Origin: Coriaria nepalensis
Lineage: Eukaryota; Streptophyta; Magnoliopsida; Cucurbitales; Coriariaceae
Length of the DNA stretch: 64,000 nucleotides
Reading direction: 5' to 3'
NCBI GenBank assembly: GCA_027186245.1
Contig: CP114495.1
Location: 7,053,501 to 7,117,500, forward strand
The translations under genes were made by a program, and so were the position numbers. Below, in pieces: positions 49,984 through 62,363 of this stretch (its first letter is position 1; each line of letters opens with the position of its first letter). The notes under the pieces are model-generated. The model did no database searches. It was not told where the DNA came from and was given only the letters and a program-made list of their open reading frames with translations.

Positions 49984-50815
49984 GAGTGTTCATAAGAGGT
50001 GAGGATGATATAACTCGGTGGTTCTTCACCTATCCGGAGCTGAATCCATTTTCAAAAAAATGAACCGGGACATCCGAACTGACCAACTACCACCAAGATA
50101 TAGAGAAGTGTGATATGCCAAAATTGCATCCAGGATATTCAATGTTTAAGATCTTAGTCTAATCATCTATGAACTAAAGAAAGGGAAGGGAATAAGAGAA
50201 ATTATACTTAGCCCAACTCTCCTTCGAAAATTGGGAGGTTTTCCACCTAAATCAAGTTTTGGCCATCGCCCCTTAGCCATTATGAACCACCACCAGCCGC
50301 CTCTTGCCACAACATTTGTATGGATCTGAAGTCAGTGGAATCCGACTCGGGTAGGTGTCTAGCTGACCAAAATTCGACTAGTGGATTTTGTGCCTTTCTT
50401 GGATGAAATCTCATGAGTTTGAATTGCAAGAAATAACAAACCTGAGTGTTCATAGGAGATAAGGAGGATGTAAGTCAGTGGTTCTTCGCCTTTCCAAGAT
50501 TGAATCCATTTTTTAAAAATGGAACCGAAAATTCGAACCGACCATCTACCACTAAGATCTAAAGAAGTGTGCTATGAAAAAACTGCATCTGTATTATTCA
50601 AGGTTTAAGATCCAAAATCTAATCATCTAGTAACTAAAGAAATAGAAGGGAAGAAGAGAGATAGATTATACATAGTCTAACTCTCCTCCTAAAGCTAGGC
50701 GGTTTTCCACCCGAATCAAGTTTTGGCAGCTACCCCTCTGGCGTTGTGAACCACCGCCGGCCATCTCTTGCCACCATCCTTGTTTAGACTTGAAATTGTT
50801 ACCCAACCTCCATCG
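49984..50815. repeat. Tandemly duplicated ~360-bp block, offset 459 bp
   Basis: GAGTGTTCATA.GAG at 49984 recurs at 50443. From there both copies run in parallel for about 360 bp: GTGGTTCTTC.CCT, GAATCCATTTT, CTACCAC.AAGAT, AAAGAAGTGTG, CTAATCATCTA.GAACTAAAG, CAACTCTCCT, GGTTTTCCACC..AATCAAGTTTTGGC. By eye the copies are about 80% identical. The family is not recognised; it could be a duplicated LTR fragment. The unit sits inside the integrase region of element D. Confidence 0.8.
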
Positions 50816-51480
50816 GTATCCGCACGAATAATAATTCAAAAAGCTTTTTCTGGATTCAATTCTCACCACATGTATGTTAAATCTTCTTCGAATAGAAAAG
50901 GGTTTAGAGAAAATATGAGAACAACTATTTTTCCATCTCTCTCTCTCTCTCTCAATGTGCGGCTAGGGTGTGGATGGAGTGTCTAGGGTTTCTCTTATAT
51001 TCCTTTTATAAGAACATATGTTTAGGTCTCAGGTCCTTCTGGACTACCTTAACTAAAAAACCCTTCAAACCTACGTCCAGATTTCTATATCCATTTTAAT
51101 TTTTCATTTCCCGAAAATTAAAAGTAATAATCATTCAAAATAAATTTCAATTTTATTTGGTAAATTTTGGAATTTTATTTCGGCCTTGCACATGGGTCTG
51201 ATTTGGCCCATTTATACTTCAATGTCCAACCATGCTTTTTTTTTAACCCGAAAAATATTGTTTGACTTATTATTTATTAAATATACATTTAATAAATATT
51301 TTAGTCAATTTAATTTTTTTTAATTAATTATTTAACTTCAAATTAAATATAAATCACATATTGGATATGCTAGTAGTACGAATATGATCTTAGACTTAAC
51401 AAATTAACAAATTATTAATTTAACTCTTAAATCAAGTTCTCTAATAATAGTCAAATTTCTAAGAATAAATCTATAACTTT
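50816..51480. other. Non-coding continuation of the block inserted in element D
   Basis: Includes a (CT)8-like microsatellite at 50938-50954 and a GTGTCTAGGGTTTCTC..TATTCC phrase of the kind seen near plant LTR ends. It becomes AT-rich toward 51450. No gene and no terminal repeat is clear. The integrase core of element D would have been here. Confidence 0.4.
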
Positions 51481-52429
51481 TCAATCCGGCCATTCTTGAT
51501 GTATGTGAACAAGTACTTGATGTAACTGAGGCGGGCCCTAAATATCATAGAGAACTTGATGAAGTGGAATACTACTTTGTTTATGAACATGTTTAAACGG
51601 TAGCTTGCAACTGTTAGATAAGCGACATGAATTGTATAAAATATTCCTACTTTTAAAATTTATAAAATCAACGAGAGATATCCAAATTTGAGAGAGAGCT
51701 TTACGTGATGAGTGACCAACCCGTTTATGCCATATATAGGATGGAACGTAGGAGCCAATGGTAGTGGAGAGTGTCGTAACAGACTTCGGAGTGGATATAG
51801 GTTACCGTTAGGTGGAACGTAAAGTAGTTGGATCTCCATGATTCGATCCTTGACAAGAAAACCATTAGAGTAAAATTAGTAAATACAATGATTGTCTTTT
51901 AATAATTAAACAATTTATAGTGAATTTCGAGTATGCCCAGGTACTAGTAAGACATTGCTCAATTTGAATGACCAAACCGGCGAAAAAAAGTGATAAACAC
52001 TAGACATGAGTAATTAGTAAAGTCATACCATTTCTGAGAACGACTCAATTATTAGCCGAGTATGGATTCAAATTTGAAAGAATAGATGAATCTGATGTCA
52101 ATTGGGCTAAAGCTCCCGAATCGGGTAGCCATTCAGGTAAGTGGGTTGAAGGAGAATAGTTATCAAATAATTGCCCATTAGGATTAGGCCCATTAGAGAG
52201 TCCATAATGTGCAAGCCTATTAGAGTATCCAAGAGGGAAAATAAAAAGGTGAAAGAGCAGGTAGATGACTTATTCATTCGAGCTAGCCTTAGAGGAGCAG
52301 TCAGATCAGTGCCATCGTTAGAGAGTTGATAGACGTCGGCAAATATATGAGTAACCCGGGAGTGAAGAGAGATAATCTTGGTTAGGGGGGGCCTTTTTCC
52401 TAGTATCGACAGGAGTACCAGTACCAATC

Positions 52430-55400
52430 CCGGTACAAATCGGTTAGGTCAAGAAACTCCAAAATAATACTAGTGCTAGAAATGAATGATGATCCTACGA
52501 CTTATTCTAAGGCAATTAATGGCTCAGATTCTGAGAGATGGCTAGAAGCCATGAAATCCGAGATGGATTCCATATATGCCAACTAAGTATGGGACTTGGT
52601 GGATGCACCTGAAGGAATAGTTCCTATAGGATGAAAATAGGTTTTCAAGAAGAAAATTGGGGCAAATGAAAAGGACGAAACCTATAAGGCTAGACTAGTT
52701 ACAAGAGATTATAGACAAAGAGAAATGATCGATTATGAGGAAACCTTCTCTCCCACTGCAATGACTAAATCCATTTGGATATTTCTTGTTATTGCAACAT
52801 ACCATACTTATGAAATTTGGTAAATGGACATGAACATAACCTTCCTAAATGAGTACTTAAAGGAGGATGTGTATATGATACAACTCGAGGGCTTCACAGA
52901 TAAGAAAAATACAAAGAAGTTGTGTAAGCTACAAATGTCTATATATGGCCTAAAATAATAAGCATATCAGAGTTAGACTATTCGTTTCGATGACGATCAA
53001 ATCATTTAATTTCATTAAGAACGAAGATGATTCATATGTGTACAAGAAAGTTAGTGGGAGCTCTATTGTTTTTATTATTGTATACGTAGATGACATATTA
53101 CTCTTTAGGGATGATGCAGGCATGTTATAGTCTATCAAGTTATGGTTATCAAAGAACTTCTCCATGAAAGATTTGGGTGAATCAACCTATATTATAGGAA
53201 AAAATATATAGAGATAGATCTAGAAGGCTGCTAAGCTTAACTAAGTCTACATACATATACAAAGTGCTAAAATAGTTTAGCATGAAGGATTCCAAGAGAT
53301 AGACTGTTAACAATGAGTCATGAAATCTACTTCTCCAAGAATATGTCTCCTAAGATAAAAGTGGAGAAGGATGAGATGAGTGGAGTACCTTATGCTTCAA
53401 CAATATGATTCATCATGTACACTATATTATGTACAAGGTCAGATGTTGCCTATGCTCAAAGTGTTACGAGTAAGTTTCAAGGTAATCCGAACCAAAAGCA
53501 TTGGATTGATGTCAAGAACATTCTTAAATACTTGAGAATGACTAAAGATATGTTTTTTATTTATGGAGGACCTAACTTGAAAATTGAGGGTTTCATAGAC
53601 TCTAGTTTTTAATCAGACATTGATGATAACAAATCAATTTCAGGTTTCATTTTCACAGTTAATGATGGAGCGGTCAGTTGGAAGAGTTCCAAACAGAAGA
53701 CAACCATAGATTCTACTACTAAGGCCAAATACATTACATCTTTAGAAGTAGCAAAAGAGACGGTATATATGAGAATGTTCATATTAGAACTTGGTGTGGT
53801 TCCAAGCATTGTTGATCCTGTAGTAGTGTACTGGGATAACAACGGTGTAATAGCACAAGAAAAGGAACCAAGGTCTCATCATAAATCCAAATACGTGCTG
53901 CGACATTATCACCTCATCTGAGAGATAATTAAAAGAGGAGACGTCAACATAAAAATAGTCGACATAAAAGACAATATAGCAGATCCATTCACTAAGACAC
54001 TTTCTTAATAAAAGTTTGATCGTCATCTTGACAAGATGCGAATTAGATTAAAAAATGATTGGCTTTAGTATAAGTGAGAGTTTGAAAGTGTATATTCGTT
54101 AAACCAATCAGGTTTTGATTCGATGGGGAAAATAACATTATGTGATACTATTTTTATGCATATATTAGCAAGATACTGAATATTATTATTTTTTGTCATT
54201 TATGAAAGCCGGTTATTATTAATTATATTTATCAATTTTGATGAAACATATCTTATGTTCTATAAATGTATAACATGATAAAATTTAGTATCTTGAGTTA
54301 TGCGCTTTGAAAATCATGATAGAGATCTTGCTACTCGAGACTTAAGTTGCTTAAAGCTTAAGACATAAATTATTTTTTTTCATAGGACCTCAAGAATAGA
54401 CATTGATGATCTGAATAGACAATCACATAGTTCATCACCTGAAGTGTTTAAGGTGACCTATCTCATGGTTATTGGTGTTAGTGAAACACCATGATAATTA
54501 TGTGGGTGCTTAGTAGAGACTAAAAGTATGAACGTGACACTTAGATGATTCTTAATTGTAATTAATACAAACTTTTCGTGAGAATTATCTAGTGAATATA
54601 TTACATTTGGTCCTTAGACCTGAGATCACCATTGTATCTTATGTGTCAAGTTTTATGCTTTGACATCATTCCAATTAGCCATAGCCAAGGGTGAACATAG
54701 GTTAACCGTTGGGTATGAAATGTTGTATATGAGGGTTGTGAGTGGTCAAGAGGGAATCCATTGCTTCCATATTTGGAAATTGATCCTATGAATTATATAT
54801 TTTATTAAACAATGAATCTTTGCAAAGTAGTGTGGTATGAAAAACGTTTATGTAGATCCATTATCTATGTTCATGAAAAATATAATAGTTCAAATGATTT
54901 GTCTATTAGGGTTTAATAGTCAAACCATGCCATAGGACGAGTCGAATAGTAGCAAGATGGAATGATTGTTTATTGTAAATATACTATAGTTAGAGAGACT
55001 CTTTTGGAAGATGATACTTCTCATCTACCAAATAGTCTAAACACTTTCCTAGAAGTCAATCTTGACTTGGAGGTCTAAGTTATTTAATCATGAGATTATT
55101 AAATTAACTGTTTAATTTTAAATGCATTTTAAATTATATGAATTTAATTATGAATGAAATAAAATCATAAAATGTTATGAAATCCTTTTACCGGCATGAT
55201 GTAGAACCTAATTAGTCACAAATATAAGATTCAATAGTAACTTAGTTTAAGATTCATCGGAAAAAAATGAAAAAATGAACCATTTCCATTTTAAAAATAA
55301 AATGGTAATTTGACTTGTTGTTTGACTATAAAGGTAAAATGGTAATTATTAATTTGTTAAATCTTATGTCATGCATTTCTGCTAGCATAACTAAGTGTGG

Positions 55401-56150
55401 CATTAATGTAATTAGAAATTAATAATTACAAATGAGCTTTTATTTAATTATAAAATAGTCCTTAAGATTCATATTAATAATTGGACATTAAATTGTTAGT
55501 TAATTGAATTAATAATTGAATTTTCATGGGTCAAATTAATCAAATTGTTTATTAATATTCATGAGTTATGACCCATGGTATGGTCGACCATAGTATATAG
55601 GTTTAACCCATTGTTGCCTTAATAATTTAAGGAAATCTAATGCTACAAGGAAACCTAATGTGAGTAGGAAAACTTAGACCTAGTGGAGCATTATAAATAG
55701 ATTACTAGGGTGGCCGAAAATCAGATACCATCTTACCTCCACTTGACTGAAATTGGGAGAGAGAAAATATATTATTTTTCTCATCCATTTCTCCAAGCTT
55801 TTTGATTCATTAGTTGAATCTTTTGGTAAAAAATTAACCGAGCGAATGAATCGTGTGAATTACGATTAGAGGACAAACACGTGGGTGTCTTGAATCTTCC
55901 TTACAATCAGATTGCAAGCAGGCTTTTGGTAATTTGCTCATCAAATTAAGGTAACCCTTTAACCTAAACTTGAATTTTAAATTCATGAGATTTGCTATAC
56001 TTTTCTATAAAGAGTTTGTATATGTGATATATGAATATTGTATTATTGATATTGTTTATGGAATTATGCTATGATTAGGATGAGATTCAAAAATTTTAAA
56101 TTATTATTTTTGCTGCTTTATATGCATGAATTCCTAACACTCATTTCTTA
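52430..56150 (+). mobile_element. Copia element E (plus strand), inserted in element D
   Basis: The coding part starts in reverse transcriptase: ERWLEAMKSEMDS near 52530, TYKARLVTRDYRQRE near 52680, YEETFSPTAM near 52735, FIIVYVDDILL near 53070. It continues through RNase H: RSDVAYAQSVTSKFQ near 53440, IDSSF near 53595, NNGVIAQEKEPRSHHKSK near 53840, ADPFTKTLS near 53980. The start of pol and all of gag are absent. Downstream, about 54075-56150 is probably the long 3' LTR (ending around ATGAATTCCTAACA); no 5' partner is present to prove it. Stops interrupt the frame. Its orientation is opposite to element D, which resumes as gag at about 56160. Confidence 0.78.
54075..56150 (+). repeat. Probable long 3' LTR of element E
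   Basis: This non-coding stretch of about 2 kb follows the end of RNase H and a GTGAGAG-type polypurine-like tract and ends just where element D gag resumes. No genes are seen. Assignment as LTR rests on position only because the 5' LTR is missing. Confidence 0.45.
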
Positions 56151-56870
56151 TGAAATCCGGTTCGTGGGTTTTGAGGTTCATTAGAGAGATTACCAATCAA
56201 CCTTGGCTTCTCGGAGTAACTGTTATTTATGAAGAAGCAATTTTGACTGGAGTTCAAATACGGAAGGAAGAGTGCTTCCATGTTTGGTCATGTGGACAAA
56301 TAAATCGTGTGTGGGATTTAGTCCATTGAGAATAAAATGTTAATGTCGGAATCCAAAATTGGGACATTTATCACATGTAATGCATTAGTAAGTTTCTTAA
56401 CTTCAGCAAAATAGTTGAAGATCGTAGTGTATCTGTATTGAATAGTTTAAATTTGTCCTTGTAGAGAGATTTCTTGGCATGAGCTTGTTGGAGAAATTGT
56501 TCTTCATTTGATACCCAAAGGTCTCGAGGACACCATATCTCGAGTGCTTGTTGAGCCAAAAAAGGTGAAAGTGTAGCATTAATGCAGGTACATGTGAAGC
56601 GGTCATAATGGACCCAAGTAGTGCGTTCAGTTGTGGGATTGTTTGAATCAAGAAGAGGTGGTGTCGTAGATGAGCCTTTGACAAATTTTAGATGATCGAC
56701 AGATGTATGAGTGAGTTCCATTTGATATTGCCATACTAGGTAGTTGGTGTTGTCGAGTTTTACGGATACTAGATCGGTGATTGCTTGTATTGGAAAGTTG
56801 ATAAATGGAAATCTGATGTTGAAGTTATAGTGATGGTATTTTGTTGTGGTGTTATGAAGTGCTGATTTTT

Positions 56871-57571
56871 ATAGGTTCAAACTTGAAAAAATGAAGAATT
56901 CTTCTTTCAAGTTGTACAAATTCGCCACTTACAGCTGAAATTGAATTGGGAAAACATTAGAGGTGTCAAAATATTATAAATTCTTCCTCACTATTTAAAA
57001 TTTGTTATGCCAAATTTTACTCAATTTAATTTAATTTTACTTATGGATAAAGCTGCCCAACCCCAGCTAGAGGTGTCAAAATAGGCTACCCGGCCCGGCC
57101 TGGCCTGACTCGACTCCCATCATGTTTTTCACTATTTAGGGTCTCGAGACATCGATTTGTATATCTCAATGCCTCGAGACCTTCGACTCTTTAACTCTAA
57201 TTTATGTGAGATGCATTTCGACCATTCGACCCATAACTACTAGCATACTCATAAATCATAAGATTAATAACTGCTAACTCTACATATTGAATACCTCATC
57301 AACCAGGCTTAACTAGCTGAGCCAAACTCAACCAGGCCCAATCAGACTGAATCCAACTGGACCTAAGGGTCAGGCTGAACTGGTCCATCCGATGAGCTTG
57401 AAAATGCGTCCAAATTTAGTACTAGGCCGGGCCGAGCATCGAGTGTATTTTTTAATGGCTAGCGGCCGGCCCAGACAGCTCTCAACGCATTTGAATAGAA
57501 ATATCTTGGCGCTGCCCCAAATCAATTGCTAAGAGTCAACGGACACGAAGCAACTCGAAATCAGTTTATCA
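56871..57571. other. Intergenic: element D 5' leader side and SMG9 upstream region
   Basis: On the minus strand, 56871-57050 would be the leader or LTR of element D, but no LTR partner is visible. From 57060 the DNA is GC-richer with CCCGGCCCGGCCTGGCC (near 57090) and a similar block near 57425-57475, forming an imperfect low-complexity region. The SMG9 5' leader and promoter should lie at about 57450-57571; no TATA box was identified. Confidence 0.45.
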
Positions 57572-60500
57572 ATGGCCAGTTCTACGGGCGGGTCAAGTTC
57601 CTCCAGTTCCTCGCCGGCTCCTCCGCCCAAAATCCTTCTGGCAAAGCCTGGTCTGGTCACCGGTGGACCTGTTGTCGGTAAATTCGGACGCGGCGGAGGT
57701 AATGAGGACGATTCTGCGTCACTCCGATCCCGTCTACCTTCGATCGGATCCCTCAACCTCCTTTCGGATTCTTGGGATTTCCATTATGATCGCTTTCTCC
57801 CGGTAAGCCTATAATGCTCTCTGTCTCTTTCTCACCTTCTTTTTTTTTTGTTTTTTTGTTTCCCTTTTACTTTTTTGTTTGGTTGCCGAGAAAACGAAAG
57901 AATGATTATTTTGTTTTCCTCAGTTATTAAACCCAGGTTCATAATAGTGAAGAAATTTTAAGATTATTGATGCGTGTATTGTGTCTCCATGATTTAGCAT
58001 TTTTTGGTGGCGTTAAGTTTTCACATTTAGACAGTTGGAAATTTAATTCACTAAACCCTAGATTGTTACTATGTGTTCTCAGTATTTTCCTCCATTTATC
58101 TCTTGACCAAACATAAAAAATGGGGAAACAAGTACTCTTCACGGTCAAATGTTTTTTTTTTTGTTTTTTTTTCAAGGTTCCATGATTTTATTGATTGCAT
58201 TTGACCTTAACACCCTCTAAGAAAACCAAAAACGAGAACGAGAAAAAAAAAAAAAAGAATGCGTTTTTCCTTTAGGGATGGGAGGTTTGCTTATGTTTTG
58301 ATCTCTTTAATTGCCGTTCTCAGCAAAGTCGAATTTTTAAGAAATGAAATGGAGTATAGCTTAACAGCTTCTGTCAATTTTGCAGTTTTTAACCGAGAAT
58401 ACTGAGTTTACTGTCATAGGAGTTATTGGTCCACCGGGGGTAGGCAAGTCAACAATTATGAATGAGATTTATGGCTTTGATGGAAGTTCAACAGGTGAGC
58501 AATCTGTTTAACTGCTCTTTTTATTAGCCACTGATTTAGTTTTAATGATATTGGCAGCTAACTTAATTGTTTCATGAGGGGTGGGTTCTTGTCTGTTTGT
58601 AACAAACCAAATTTAAGAAGTTAAATTAAGGAGATTTGTACTTGCTACTTTTCTATTATCATAGAATTTTATACACTCTAGGACCCTGCTTTCCTTTCAG
58701 AGTTTTTGTTTTTGTGAATTTAACTTGAATAACTGAGATCAACAGCTGATATGGAAAAGCACAGTTCAACAAAAAGTTGATTACAGACTTGCAGATCTCA
58801 TTAAGGATAGTGTTTTCTCAGGTCGTTACTGAGCCTTATCCAATGATTTTGTACGAAATATTGATTTACAGTAATGACAAAAGGAGAAAACTGCAACTGC
58901 TTGGTGAATATGAATTTCTGTTAAGTACTTAGGGGGTAAGGATATTCATTAATTTGCATTTCTATGCGGTGTCACCGTGTGATGCATAAATTGTTAGCTA
59001 GGCACTGTTTCCTATTATTGAATAGAAGACAGCATAAACCAATGTTTGGTATGTGAAAGCAAGAGCGTACTTATTACCCATCATTTCTGTTTTCCAGGTC
59101 CCATTTGGTTTAATTGGATTTCATTTTTTCATCTTCTATGTTATCACCACTACGATTATGCTATGGTGGGCTGGAAGATGTTTTCAGTTGATGTTGATAT
59201 TAAATATTACTAGCCGGGTCTCATTTCCATAACCTTGTGTAATTAATGCGCATAAATCCTCTATCTGCATTTTGCTGTGATTGGTAATGAAAATGAGTGG
59301 CATTCTCTTAAGATTATGGAAGTTGTATCTTCTTCCTGCCTTTTTTTTTTAATTTTTAATTTTTATTATAAGATAGATTTTATCATCCTAACATATTATT
59401 TCGTGCCTTTGGTTTGAGTTCAATATGAATTAGTGAATTTATATTGTCATGTGGGTTTTACATGCTGACCCGTTCTCTCTCTCTCTCTCTCTTAAATGAG
59501 TTAATTTATTTGCATGTCTTCAATCTTGCAGGTATGCTTCCTCCTTTTACAATACAATCAGAAGATACTAAAGCCATGGCTAAGCATTGTACTGTGGGTA
59601 TTGAACCTAGGATTTCTTCTGAGAGGATCATACTTCTTGACACCCAGGTATTTTATTATTTTTATTTTTAAAAATTCTGTTTTAACATTTTGTTTTTTAA
59701 CATATTTTTACATATAGTTTTATTTTGGGCCAAAGTTTCATATAGTTAAGTCATTAATTGTTAAGACTATGATTTCTCAGTCTTATTTTGATGTGAATGT
59801 CATTGGTTTCAGCTTACATAATGCTCGATCTTGTACATTCAATTCTATTTTCAAGAAGCCTATGTTCTGGATGGATGGTGATAAACTTATACTGCCTATA
59901 ATAATATTGAAGCGTTCCAGATTAATGACACAGTTAAAATCGTAATGTTACAATATGAATATTGTTGCAAGACATTTAATCAACTTCACAGACTCAAAAG
60001 TAAAAAAAATATGTTGAGAACCCCTTGAAGCTAATTGACAAATGGGTGAGTATTGTTGAGGGTGAGGATTTGCTAAGACAAGACCTTGGTTTTGGTCATT
60101 TTGGTGTGACAGTTTTAATTTAACTGCTTTATATGTGTTCTTCTGTTTCTTAGAATTAAATGTGTGCTTTTAAAGTTGTATATTTTTATTTTTCTCTTTA
60201 TTTGTTTCTGAAATTGATCTGGTCATTTAGATATTCTGTGATAATCCTGGTGTTTTGGACATACATATGGTTGGTTTGAGCTGTAACTCTCACCCTTTGA
60301 CTGGGTAGCTTAAAAAGATTCAGAGCCTTAACTTTATAACTCATCTCTATATAGCATCCTTTTAAAGTTGGGGAGAGAAAAATAATCTTGTCTGATCTCA
60401 AGCTTAATTTTAATCAAGGGCAATGAGATATATGTCACAGGAGGGAAGAAGATACATAAAACAAATGATCATTCTTTAGATTAAATAAATCTGAGAAAAC

Positions 60501-61173
60501 ATTTGTTTCTATAAATAATTCTACGCAATTAGCATTGTTTATTTTAATTGTATACACCACATCAGAAATTTAGAATGTTAGATCTAGCGACTCATTTCTT
60601 ATGTTGTCCTGAAAATTTTCTCATCATAGATCATCGTTAGTATTTGTGTGACGTATTTAACAACCAAATACTAGAAATTTGTTGCATATTTTGTCAAGTG
60701 ATGTTTCTCTTGTTCTGACATGACAATTTGTTCTTTCACTTTCAGCCTGTATTCAGTCCATCTATTTTAGCTGAGCTAATGAGACCAGATGGTTCATCCA
60801 TGATCTCTGCTCTAGGTGGTGATACACTTTCTTCTGAATTGACTCATGAGCTTATGGGTATCCAGGTAACATCCAACAAATCGGGTTCATATATTTTTCC
60901 GTGCATATAAATTCAATTTTTACTTCAAAAGAAGTTATTCCTTATGGATTTTTACATTTATAATTTGTTTAATGTGTATAATGGATTTTTCTTTGATGTG
61001 GCCTGAGTGTCTTTGAATATCAGAGGTTGAGAGTTTCTAATAGTTTCCATCTACATGATGCTGCAAGGAATCCTTTTAGCTTGGCATCTTTTTAGCTTCC
61101 GTGTGTCACATTTTGCTTGTGGTATCAGAGGGCATTCGTGACAATAGCATGTGGCGATTGATGTCAACGGTTG
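57572..61173 (+). CDS. SMG9: SMG9-like nonsense-mediated mRNA decay factor, 5' part (runs off window)
   Basis: Five exons visible: 57572-57802, 58386-58494, 59532-59647, 60746-60865 and 61080-61173 (the last donor could instead be at 61169). They give about 223 residues in a continuous frame. The N-terminus is Ser/Pro/Gly-rich and disordered. A GTPase-like fold follows: P-loop GPPGVGKST (92-100), a Walker-B-like IILLDTQ (146-152), then PVFSPSILAEL and CHILLVVSEG. In animals SMG9 partners SMG8 and binds the SMG1 kinase to control UPF1 phosphorylation in mRNA decay; in this plant that role is inferred from family membership. The remaining exons lie to the right of the window, beyond an intron (from 61174) that contains a solo LTR and retroelement F. 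Confidence 0.85.
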
Positions 61174-61709
61174 GTATCCTTACTATCTCAATTGCTGGTT
61201 ATTTTATATTTTAGAATGGCTTATGATAGAGCTAACTCTTCCTGTGTGGATGGGTGTGTCTGATTGTGCACGTGCACGTGTGTGCGTGTCACTGGAAAAC
61301 TGCACTTTGTGTGTTTGTGTTACTGGAAAACTTTTTCCCCTTTGGTTAGTATGCTACTGGTAAGACTTATTTCATTAAATTTTTAAGAGGTTGTTGTGTA
61401 CATCAAATTTTCTGTTTAACTAAAACTTGAAGGAAAAATGTCAAGTCATTCTAGATGAACGAGTGGATTTACAAGATTGTTTTTGTCACATCCAAAGTGG
61501 ACTGGGGAATTAGAATGGTGAGGAAGAAGAATGAGTGGGTTAAAAGATTTAAAAAAAAAAACAAAAAACAAGTGGGTCAAAATATATTCATGTTTTTCTC
61601 ACTTTGCAGTGATGACCGTTAACTTCCCCTTTTGTCTTTTGAACAGAATAGAGATGGGTATATTTCTCTTTCACTAAGTTTTGCTTCACCAATTATTTCC
61701 ATTTCTAGT

Positions 61710-61917
61710 TGTTGAATATAGAAATAAATAATGTAAATTAGGAGAATTATCTTCTCCTCATTTGTAGGGATAGATTAGCTAAAGAATAGGCATGATTAAC
61801 AACCTCTTTAATTCTAGGGATTACTATAGATTTCTTAGGTTTGTATTTAGCCTATAAATAGGCCTCAATATATAGAATACGAAATATGAAAAATACCTTT
61901 TCCCATTGTTTGTGACA
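61710..61917 (+). mobile_element. Solo LTR with perfect 5-bp target duplication, in SMG9 intron 5
   Basis: 208 bp, starts TGTTGAATATAG and ends TTTGTGACA. It is flanked by CTAGT on both sides (61705-61709 and 61918-61922). The core (AATTCTAGGGATT, TATAGATTTCTTAGG, TTGTATTTAGCCTATA) matches the LTR of element F at 62126-62350 and the LTRs of element A. This is the expected product of LTR-LTR recombination. Confidence 0.9.
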
Positions 61918-62125
61918 CTAGTATATATAATATGTTTCAATCTATTATAGTCGAAGTCTACGGGTGATATAGCTGTCGGATATGCCCATTACTATTTTGG
62001 AAGCAAGAATTTAGGTTGAAGTCCTAGGTGTCAATCTGATGATGTGAGGTGAGGTTGATAGGGTCTAAGCACTGAACGTGATACCTCCACTCATTCAGGG
62101 AAAAGTGTCTGCAGAAAATAATATC

Positions 62126-62363
62126 TGTTGGAATATAGGAGTAATTTATGCATACAAATTATCTTTTCCTTCCTTATAGGATTATGTTAACATGATTATA
62201 GGCATGTCTAACTAACTCCATAATTCTAGGGATTCCTGTAGATTTCTTATTGATTACTCCTAGGTTTGTATCTAGCCTATATATATTGATTAGTTCCTGT
62301 ACATAATACTAAGATGAATAGAATATACCTTTTCTCCATCATTTGTGACATGGTATCAGAGCC
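62126..62363 (+). repeat. 5' LTR and primer-binding site of element F
   Basis: 225 bp starting TGTTGGAATATAGG and ending CATTTGTGACA. It is followed without gap by TGGTATCAGAGCC, complementary to the 3' end of plant initiator tRNA-Met. ATATC precedes it, but the matching 3' flank lies outside the window. Confidence 0.9.

Larger units (their letters stand above)
48800..56870 (-). mobile_element. Copia element D (minus strand), split in three pieces
   Basis: Read on the minus strand: gag 56870-56160 (VKLDNTNYLVW, then LPSVFELQSKLL near its end), GAG-knuckle/protease/GAG-pre-integrase 52425-51480 (LPDSGALAQLTSD, LSNVLLVPG, GLVTHHVKLSL), and post-integrase linker plus reverse transcriptase 49985-48800 (SLIPRPPNANVVMYKWIF at about 49590-49540, YRYKVRLVTKWYHQTEGIDF-like, then FFGIEANNSSSEIIL). 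Element E is inserted between the first two pieces and a duplicated block between the last two. RNase H and both LTRs were not identified. Many stops and frameshifts; dead. Confidence 0.8.

Noticed and set aside
57529..57756. Minus-strand frame over SMG9 exon 1
   Set aside because: Shadow of the GC-rich Ser/Pro/Gly-coding exon; no continuation.
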